Shown here one piece after another: positions 56,871-64,000 of a stretch of DNA of 64,000 bases. Made by a program: the position numbers and the translations under genes. The notes beneath the pieces are model-generated. The model had not been told where the DNA came from. It was given only the letters and a program-made list of their open reading frames with translations, and made no database searches. Location: the NCBI RefSeq assembly GCF_963678635.1, contig NC_087069.1:27702303-27766302 (forward strand), written 5' to 3'. Numbering within the stretch: the stretch's first letter is position 1; every line of letters begins with the position of its first letter. This DNA comes from Symsagittifera roscoffensis (lineage: Eukaryota; Xenacoelomorpha; Acoela; Convolutidae).

Positions 56871-59476
56871 AATTATTCAATTTTTTCCAACTCCTTTTTC
56901 TAGTAACCTCAAATCAACACATAAACCCTTCCCCCCGTACAGGACCACAAGATTTATTAGTAACACATTACGATTGCGAAGAAAATGAACAAAAAACACT
57001 ACACAAATATGCAATAAATCAAGTATCACAATGTGAAACAGAACCACAAGCTATAGAAACTACAAATGTAATAGCAACACTCTATTCAAAAGCCCGAGCA
57101 ACAACAGTTACAGGTTATAAATTCACAGCGACATTTTCCGAAAAGAAAGTACATTGTTCACAAGTCTCCAACGGCAACAAAAACCGACTTGACCATGAAT
57201 CATTCTATCAAAGTAATATAGAACGTCTTTTACATCTCAATCCCGACGATTGCAAGAATGAATTACTTAGACTAAACATCACACAAAATAAAAACTCCGC
57301 AAGAAAGTTAGTTAACTTTCAAGTTTTTTCAGACTCCGTACATCAATCACAACTTGAAAGACACCAAGGACATATAAAACTAGACGACAAATACCCGTAT
57401 AACGGCGCACACGGACGATTAACCTATGACCTACATGATAAACATTGGATACCACACATTGGTATAAATAACCCATCAAACTGCAAAGCAGACACAAAAA
57501 ATAAAGGATACCAAGAAATAATGTTTTTCGATTGGAAAATACAACTCGAAAAAATACAACTCACACGAGATTTATCTGATAATACAATGATCTATCAAGG
57601 AATCCGACTACCTTGTAAAAATGATCAAGGATATTGCGACCCTACAACAAGAACACAAGCAACAATTGTTTGGTTCCCCGAAGATACATGTACAACATTT
57701 CAAGTAGCAAAAATACACGCTCGTATGATAAAATTTCACGAAAAATATTTCATACAATCAATTCCTTATGAACAAGTCCATCCATCACGAAAACGAAGTT
57801 CTAATTTTAGAAACATAGACGATATAGAAAATAAATTGACACGTTTTCAAATATATCAAGAAACAGAACTTGCATGTAAATACAGGAATCCACTTCACAA
57901 AACACAATACTCTGAAATATTAGTTGAATACGAAAAAGGATTCGACATGACCACTGGAAAAATAAAAATCGACCCATATGCCACAGGTCATCCTCTAAAC
58001 GAAGGAACATCCTATATACCAGTTAATTTTGAAAAAAGCAACGGACAACCTGGTGGACATCTAAAGCCTTATGACACCAGAAGCACACGCTTACAAGAAT
58101 TATCACTAATGAATACTACATATTTCGGTAATATCCACTATGATATTCATTTAGATATGAAACTAGATTATACAATTAGCCGAATTTTTCAAGAAATGTC
58201 ACTTTCCGAATTAGAAACACTACACCAACTATGCGAATTAGAAAGAACACAAATATTACAATCACTTGCACTAGCAGTATTAAAAATACCCTACGCAGGA
58301 TATCTATTATCAGGAAATAGATCAAATTTTCTAGACTACGAAGGAAACATCTTATGGTTTTATACTTGCACCAAAAAAGTATCACCACTATACGTTTTTG
58401 AAGATAAACGTTGTTATAAAAGAATCCCTATCTTTTATAAGAATAAAGTACATTTCGTGGATACACTTTCACGAAGAACCTATTTTTGGGATACCGCAGT
58501 CCCATGTGGATCAGAAAATAGCCACAATGTAGTACAACTAAATCCTGATGAAAATAAATATTATCTTCTCACTCCATATCACACATTAATGCAATCACTC
58601 AAAAAATTTTCACCAGAAAGCATTCGCGCTATTGCCCGAAACCCAAATATAGACTTACAATCAATAGGAATATACTCAAAATCAGATATCCGACATCACA
58701 TTAGAACACAACAATTCCAAGAATTGTTAACACAAATGGACACTATACAAAGACAATCAATTGACCAAAATTTACGCAAACTTGCAGAAACCGCAGGATT
58801 TGCCGATATCTACACGCAAGACTATAGCGGATATTTTAAAGACATTAAAGATTATATATATCTAAACGGCGAAAAATACCGTCCCCAAGATATATCACCA
58901 ATCAACATTTTTAGCTTTGTTACACTCAAAAATGAGATCCTCGATTTTCTAGGATGGCCCTACTACATCTTAGAAAAATTGACTATTTTATACGCAATGT
59001 TTAACTTTATTGGATTTCTTTTCTCACTTTTGAAAGGAATCTACAACACATGTGCTATACACACACAAGTAAACAGACAAGCAAGCGTAGCACGCATACT
59101 CTTTGCAGGATTTTTTGGAATTTTTTCCACATCTATAAACAAAATTCTTTTAGACGCACAAATCAAAGAATATAACACAAAAATAGCAACACGACAAAAT
59201 ACCTACGATGAAGAACATAACAATGTCGACACACAGCCAACGGCACCACAATTACCACCCCTACCACATAACCATCCACTATCCCTAGTCCCACGAAATT
59301 TTCGAAATTTGGCAATCACACATAATCCAAATTTTCGACTCAATGCATCGCAAAGTCCCGTCCAACATATAATGACACATCAATCACAAGATGATAATAC
59401 TTATGAACAAATTATTGAACAGCCCCATACCACCGCTTTTCAATCTCAAAATAATAATTTTTTTAGCCCACGATGA
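56858..59476 (+). CDS. env: Envelope-like transmembrane glycoprotein, 872 aa
   Basis: The protein begins with a signal peptide (hydrophobic core LFNFFQLLFLV) and continues as a Cys-rich ectodomain. Features include YDC at 38-40, a series of spaced Cys residues, GYCDPTTRTQATIVWF near 255-275, and a basic SRKR|S site (residues 310-313) where a processing protease could cut. A strong membrane helix is at about 706-725 (LYAMFNFIGFLFSLL), a second hydrophobic stretch at about 745-765, and a Pro/Gln-rich tail follows. The order signal, ectodomain, basic cleavage site, membrane anchor, tail is that of a viral entry glycoprotein. The Cys spacing after YDC recalls the gB-like glycoproteins of chuviruses that retroelements have captured, but this is from memory of the pattern, not a search. 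The start overlaps the preceding frame and the TGA overlaps the next ATG. Confidence 0.8.
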   Translation: MYILKLFNFFQLLFLVTSNQHINPSPRTGPQDLLVTHYDCEENEQKTLHKYAINQVSQCETEPQAIETTNVIATLYSKARATTVTGYKFTATFSEKKVHCSQVSNGNKNRLDHESFYQSNIERLLHLNPDDCKNELLRLNITQNKNSARKLVNFQVFSDSVHQSQLERHQGHIKLDDKYPYNGAHGRLTYDLHDKHWIPHIGINNPSNCKADTKNKGYQEIMFFDWKIQLEKIQLTRDLSDNTMIYQGIRLPCKNDQGYCDPTTRTQATIVWFPEDTCTTFQVAKIHARMIKFHEKYFIQSIPYEQVHPSRKRSSNFRNIDDIENKLTRFQIYQETELACKYRNPLHKTQYSEILVEYEKGFDMTTGKIKIDPYATGHPLNEGTSYIPVNFEKSNGQPGGHLKPYDTRSTRLQELSLMNTTYFGNIHYDIHLDMKLDYTISRIFQEMSLSELETLHQLCELERTQILQSLALAVLKIPYAGYLLSGNRSNFLDYEGNILWFYTCTKKVSPLYVFEDKRCYKRIPIFYKNKVHFVDTLSRRTYFWDTAVPCGSENSHNVVQLNPDENKYYLLTPYHTLMQSLKKFSPESIRAIARNPNIDLQSIGIYSKSDIRHHIRTQQFQELLTQMDTIQRQSIDQNLRKLAETAGFADIYTQDYSGYFKDIKDYIYLNGEKYRPQDISPINIFSFVTLKNEILDFLGWPYYILEKLTILYAMFNFIGFLFSLLKGIYNTCAIHTQVNRQASVARILFAGFFGIFSTSINKILLDAQIKEYNTKIATRQNTYDEEHNNVDTQPTAPQLPPLPHNHPLSLVPRNFRNLAITHNPNFRLNASQSPVQHIMTHQSQDDNTYEQIIEQPHTTAFQSQNNNFFSPR

Positions 59477-61167
59477 GCCGCCAACTTGGATCACTACACC
59501 GATCAAATTCCCATCCAACCAACCTTACCTCCCCAATCCCAATCATACCACTTTTTGCTTTTCCGCCACCCGATTTTCCACCTAGCAATGTAACATCAGG
59601 CATGAATTCCGACACTAACTCACATATTTCAGTTTTATACTCCATCTCACAGCTAAATAACCCGAATATTGAAACCCCCGATGAATTTGCCGACTCAGAA
59701 CCCTCACCATCCAATAATTTTCATAACCCTTCTAATTTTTCTCAACCTCCTTTTCAACCCATATTGTCAAATAACCCTGACCCAATCACTCCCACACCCT
59801 CTTATGCTTCCCAAGTTACCCCAACCTACTCATCATACCATTCTGACCAATCCTCTCATTCTCCAGACACACCCCGAATCTCCCCAGAGCTAGATAATTT
59901 TATTACCCTCCAACAACAATCCTACCACCTTAACACCCCGACCATAAACCAAATCTCCTCCATTACAAATTCCTCCAATCCCCCTACACCCTCTTCAAAT
60001 TATACTGAATCATTAACACCATCATCCACATCCACTATATCTTCACTCAACACTAATAGAGCTTACCGCACTTTTAAAAGAAAGTTCCCCAACAATCCTT
60101 TCCCAACAAAACCAGGAACAGCCCGTGAATACATCAACCACCCCCAGCATACTAACACTAAAGAATTTTTAGCTATCACTTTACCCTCATTTCCACAATA
60201 CACCTTAAACACCCCTCACGACGCTAACGAAACACGCAACTATGTAGATGAATACGTTTTAATGCCCACTCTCTCTTGGACCTCATACTATCATTTCACT
60301 AACCCTCTTTGCTTACCTTTATCCAACACTTCCATCGATATAGAACGAAACAAAGACATGCTATATCGACTAACTACACCACTAACTGCTAGACAATTTA
60401 CTTACGTTGGATATAAAAAATCACTAAAAATACACACTGCACCAAGAGCTAACGAATACACACTAGAATACTACGATCACAATATCATCAGAGCTAACCA
60501 AGATCAATTCTTAGACGACGATCGCTTCGCAAATCCACAAATCACCGAGAAATTTTTCATCAAGACACCATATGTATTTACACTAAACATCTTCGACCGA
60601 AAGTTTGATCACATTATTTCAGAAGCACTAACAAACACACAAGCATACGAAAGTTTTAAAGAACGCTTCCAAATCCTTTCACTAACCTTTCATTTCCTTG
60701 CACCACACGAAAGAGATTTGCACTGCTCACATGATATTATGTTGCGCACTAAACAAACACATACATACAGTTACTATCGTTTCATCCAAAATCACTTTGA
60801 CCTCCACACACCCTCTAGACAACCACACCATCGTTTTCAATTCATCAATTCAAAATACACTTCACCGTATTTCCTAAATTTCACATATTGTATTAAAGAC
60901 ACTAACCTCCATGGTATTCTTCGTAACTATGACCCCATAACCCAAATGTACATTTTCTGCCCCATCACCAAGACCTTCAACGCCGAAGAATCCCGACCCT
61001 TCCTTATCCCGCACGAGTTTGTACAGCCTATAGAAATCCCAATTTTAGAATTCATCCACAACACTAAATTTAATCACAAATTATATAACTTAATCCAAAA
61101 CACACCTTATGAGTTTGCAGTAGGCACTGAAGAACTAACCACTATTAAGGCACTTCAATTGCTTTGA
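59473..61167 (+). CDS. 564-aa Pro/Ser/Thr-rich protein after env
   Basis: Starts in an ATGA overlap with the envelope stop and ends TGA at 61165-61167. Residues 1-195 are low-complexity Pro/Ser/Thr/Asn. From 196 (RAYRTFKRKFPNNPF) the protein looks folded and aromatic-rich, with EYVLMPTLSWTSYYHF, FQILSLTFHFLAPHERDLHC and a C-terminal HGILRNYDPITQMYIFCP. There is no signal peptide or membrane helix, so it would be cytosolic or nuclear. Retroelements do not normally have a gene here; a complex retrovirus would have accessory genes in this place. No family recognised. A block near residue 475 resembles the C-terminus of the start-less frame upstream of env. Confidence 0.75.
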   Translation: MSRQLGSLHRSNSHPTNLTSPIPIIPLFAFPPPDFPPSNVTSGMNSDTNSHISVLYSISQLNNPNIETPDEFADSEPSPSNNFHNPSNFSQPPFQPILSNNPDPITPTPSYASQVTPTYSSYHSDQSSHSPDTPRISPELDNFITLQQQSYHLNTPTINQISSITNSSNPPTPSSNYTESLTPSSTSTISSLNTNRAYRTFKRKFPNNPFPTKPGTAREYINHPQHTNTKEFLAITLPSFPQYTLNTPHDANETRNYVDEYVLMPTLSWTSYYHFTNPLCLPLSNTSIDIERNKDMLYRLTTPLTARQFTYVGYKKSLKIHTAPRANEYTLEYYDHNIIRANQDQFLDDDRFANPQITEKFFIKTPYVFTLNIFDRKFDHIISEALTNTQAYESFKERFQILSLTFHFLAPHERDLHCSHDIMLRTKQTHTYSYYRFIQNHFDLHTPSRQPHHRFQFINSKYTSPYFLNFTYCIKDTNLHGILRNYDPITQMYIFCPITKTFNAEESRPFLIPHEFVQPIEIPILEFIHNTKFNHKLYNLIQNTPYEFAVGTEELTTIKALQLL

Positions 61168-62890
61168 CCACTGCTTCAGACTAAAAATATCATCCGCATT
61201 TTAGCTAAACTACTAACAACTTCAGAAATAATTCACGACATCTTCCCCCACGGTTTTTTCCCCGACGACTAACAGGTAAGTATGAATTAAGTAAATATTA
61301 CTAACTAATTACAGTATTAAAAAACTCACCATTCTTTATTCATGTTTTCCTTAGATTTTTAGCTTTCATCCGACAATCACCTACAAAAAACCACAAAAGA
61401 AACAATAAAAATCGCAAATTTCATCAAACAATTTTAAAATTCTATTAATCTCTTACACTTATAAATTTCTAAATTTAATATCAATGCAGTAAATTCATCT
61501 ATAATATTTTCCCCCAAAGCAGTAAATCTAATCATGATGAAAATTTGTATCTTAATGTTCCCCCATGACTAGCAGTAAATTTCTAAATTCTATGTAGTAA
61601 ATTAAATAAATGCAAATGCAGTACTAACCTTTTGATATTTTCATTCATTCGCACAAAAATTCTATCCACACTCGCACAGCTCGCCCACGAAGAATTGTTT
61701 AAAATAATGAATTTCAGTTTCAAGCTTTCACACTCAACAACTCTAACACACGATAACAAGTTTCAATCTTTCCTTTAACCCGGTTGGAAAGGAATCATAT
61801 ACTAAACAAAACTAACCAACGCAGCTCACTAAATACCACAAATCATAGAATAACAGCATGACTAAGAAAAGGAAACCAACGGTACCCAAACCGGATTAAC
61901 CCAGTTTAAAACTGGATAATTTATTCTTTTGAAGACTATTACAAAGTCTTAGAAAGAAATAATAAAACACAAAAAAGTCGAAAGACAAACCCATACCACA
62001 CACAATTTGCTTTTTGGAAAAAGTACATAACCAACAAGACATAAGTAAGACCACAACAAACCCAACATAAAACGTTGTCACATAACAGGACCCCTCACAA
62101 AAACCGCATGAAATTATACTCCCACTCCTGGCCTAACCCACCAGGAAGGACGTCCTGAGCATGCTCTATAGCCGGCCTAACCCACCGCGCTACATCCACG
62201 CTTTGTGACCACACCTTTATTTTTAATAAGAGCTACTCAAGGGTGAGTAACTCTTCAAAATAACCGAACTAAAACAAAAAGCTTTTGTGAAAACAACTAA
62301 CTAAAATCATTATTAAAAAATATTAAACTAATAAAAGTTTTATAAAATGTAAAATCACATGATGCAATATACAGATCAGAATACAACACCAAGGACGAAC
62401 ATCAAAAGACAAGACGACCCCACTACACTCGAGAGAGAATAACCAACTACAATCGATATGCCGCTCACAATCACAACTCAAAGGATTTAGAGTACGACTT
62501 GACTTCGCAGAAAAGGACTTCATTGAACTAGACCAATGACCACCTCGATGTTCAAGTATACGTACAGATCCGAGTAACCAGGCATCCCCTCCACGCACAA
62601 TCTCCACGCCATTCCCAAACTAGATCAGACACAAAAGAAGTTCTCCACGCAGAACAGAAAAACCTGACATAGCAAACCATTCTGAAATCAGATTTGAGTT
62701 TGTTGCAAAGACTTAGTCGTTGTCACAAGAAGAACACAACGTCTAATGTCTCTAACTCCAGCTTCCTGGAACTTCCTTAACAAAAAGGAAACAGAAGAAA
62801 TATGATGTTCGCCAAATACCAACGTCCATCATCCATCCTTCGAATTGCAGAAGAACTATTCTAAAAAAAACTCTGTAAAACCCGGATGGG
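61168..62890 (+). other. Long 3' non-coding region before the 3' LTR
   Basis: About 1.7 kb without a supported gene. GCAGTAAAT occurs three times (61486, 61519, 61572) and GGCCTAACCCACC twice (62130, 62174). A GC-richer part at 62380-62650 is open on the minus strand but has no motif. The polypurine tract should end at 62890; only a weak candidate (GGATGGG) is seen there. Confidence 0.5.
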
Positions 62891-63300
62891 TGGAACCTGA
62901 TCTAAACTATATTTTATGATTGGCTAAATTAAATGTTTTACCAATGTAAAGTATTTAATATTAACCAATCATGATCCATCTAACTAACAACCCACTTATT
63001 TGTAAGTGCTGAAGTTACTTGTAATTTCAGCACCAGAGAGATTTGAATTTAACTTAGAAATTAGTTGGACTCTCCCGAGTACTTCAGCAGCCGCAATAAA
63101 CCAGTATACCCTAGATCTATTGAGCCTAGCAGAGACTAGTTAAACAACCTGAGACTAGATAGTATAAGAGTAAGATTAGGATCGGTATTAGACTAAGAAG
63201 TTGCACGAATCTATCCGGCCGAAAATAAGATAGCGTGACGAGCAGACGGTGTACCCTATCCGAAATTACTCTATGAGTTACACACTCCAGTCCTAACTCA
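62891..63300 (+). repeat. 3' LTR
   Basis: A 410-bp copy of 44384-44793 with one difference (C at 62924). AATAAA at 63095-63100 would serve as poly(A) signal for the element's transcripts. It is followed by the CTTT target duplication. Confidence 0.97.
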
Positions 63301-63373
63301 CTTTTCAAATTTGAACTCAAGACAACAATACCTTTTGAAGGATATTAAAAAAAGTTCCGTCAAAAACGGCTAG

Positions 63374-63600
63374 TCTGAAGAAAAAACCACACCGAGCACA
63401 ATTATTCCGTTACTTTCGTATCGAAAGTCGGAACAAAAACTTTCTATTTGTTGTTGTTCTGAACTACTTTATGCAAGCTTTGAAGATTAATCTATGCTGC
63501 TGAAAGTTTAGTGCAACAAATTCAAGCGAGACAATCTATCACGCACTCAAAAAGTTATCCCGCTAGGTAACTGGTTATATAAAATACCCTTTACGCCTCA
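63374..63600 (+). promoter_or_regulatory. TATA promoter candidate with palindromic upstream box
   Basis: TCTGAAG...CCGAGCACAATTATTCCGT and the perfect palindrome ACTTTCGTATCGAAAGT (63374-63432) match the block at 27802-27860. A TATATAAAA box follows at 63576-63584. The first ATG after it (about 63690) opens only ten codons, so if this drives a gene, the coding part is beyond an intron or outside the window. Confidence 0.45.
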
Positions 63601-64000
63601 AATTTTGCGAACAACTATTCGCTCACCAGTCTGAGATTAGCTAGGATTAATCGTAACACTCAGCGTTTTGCACTGATAGTCAAAAGTAATATGGACAAAT
63701 ACTTCGAAGCGTGCTTGAAATAGTGCAAAAATAGGCAAATTGGCTATTTTCAATTATGTAGAATTTTATTTATAAAAGATTGTGGGTAGTTTTTCGATTT
63801 ATCTGAATAGGAGACAACTTCATTGGAAGTTTTAAAAAATTTTCATTTGAAGGCGATGATTTTGATTGCTAAAATTAGCCTCAATAAAGTGCTGTTTTGT
63901 TTTTGCTTACAATTCGCCCCTAACTTTTACCATTTTGTTCTGATTGAAAATCAAGTGCGACTTACAAAGTTTAAAATCTGTGGGTTTTCAGACCCCCAAA
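63601..64000. other. No gene seen at right edge
   Basis: Possible 5' UTR of a gene driven by the promoter candidate to the left. No coding frame of note before the window ends. Confidence 0.35.

Larger units (their letters stand above)
44384..63300 (+). mobile_element. 18.9-kb envelope-bearing Ty3/gypsy retroelement
   Basis: Identical-length LTRs (410 bp) with ends TGG...TCA bound the element and CTTT flanks it (44380-44383 and 63301-63304). The LTRs differ at one base (A at 44417, C at 62924), so the insertion is recent. Inside are a primer-binding site, a 1.25-kb leader, a basic ORF, a fused gag-pol in the order protease, RT, RNase H, integrase, a 3' set of five frames including an envelope-like glycoprotein, and a 1.7-kb non-coding tail. 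No frame shows damage. Most Ty3/gypsy elements are 4-10 kb; this one is about twice that because of the long gag, the 3' gene set and the long untranslated parts. The sense strand is A/C-rich and short of G throughout. Confidence 0.97.

Noticed and set aside
62323-62607. 94-codon minus-strand frame in the 3' non-coding part of the large element
   Set aside because: No motif and antisense to the element; the GC-richer local composition alone could keep it open. Not excluded as real, but unsupported.

Overview
The window is AT-rich, intron-containing nuclear DNA from an invertebrate-like animal. Coding exons are short and joined by GT-AG introns, TAA, TAG and TGA all act as stops, and much of the sequence is mobile elements and simple repeats. 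Nothing seen fixes the phylum, so I do not name a species.

Layout. 1-2.4 kb: wreck of a minus-strand Ty3/gypsy element. 4.4-4.9 kb: C-terminal exon of a chymotrypsin-like serine protease. 5.9-7.5 kb: a long hairpin and several small fold-back palindromes. 7.9-14.2 kb: a complete but decayed Ty3/gypsy element on the minus strand, with 247-bp LTRs and an ACCCA target duplication. 15.3-18.9 kb: a five-exon ankyrin-repeat gene on the minus strand, with two hAT-type MITEs in its first intron. 19-30 kb: gene-poor DNA with a tandem duplication, CA/GT repeats, another hAT-type MITE and a TATA promoter candidate. 30.3-33.9 kb: a repeat complex built round a 17-bp minisatellite. 35.4-42.3 kb: a probable two-exon secreted-peptide gene on the minus strand; its signal-peptide exon is followed by a 6.3-kb intron that contains other repeats. 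44.4-63.3 kb: the main object of the window.

That object is an 18.9-kb envelope-bearing Ty3/gypsy retroelement on the plus strand. Its two 410-bp LTRs differ at one base and it is flanked by a CTTT duplication, so it inserted recently. It carries a basic 155-aa ORF, a single 2742-aa gag-pol ORF with intact protease, RT, RNase H and DD35E integrase motifs, two small hydrophobic ORFs, a 376-codon open frame with no ATG, an 872-aa envelope-like glycoprotein and a 564-aa Pro/Ser/Thr-rich ORF. From the first hydrophobic ORF onward the frames step back by one each time, and three of the four junctions are start-stop overlaps. The 376-codon frame without a start codon, the unfamiliar 564-aa protein and the overlapping ORF chain are the best candidates here for undescribed biology.

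How the parts work together. In the retroelement, gag-pol would supply particle, reverse transcription and integration; the 3' cassette (membrane peptides, start-less frame, glycoprotein, last ORF) looks like a module for assembly, budding or cell entry, made from spliced and/or stop-restart translated messages. The host genes (protease, ankyrin protein, secreted peptide) show no obvious functional link to each other. All assignments come from reading motifs by eye; no database search was run.
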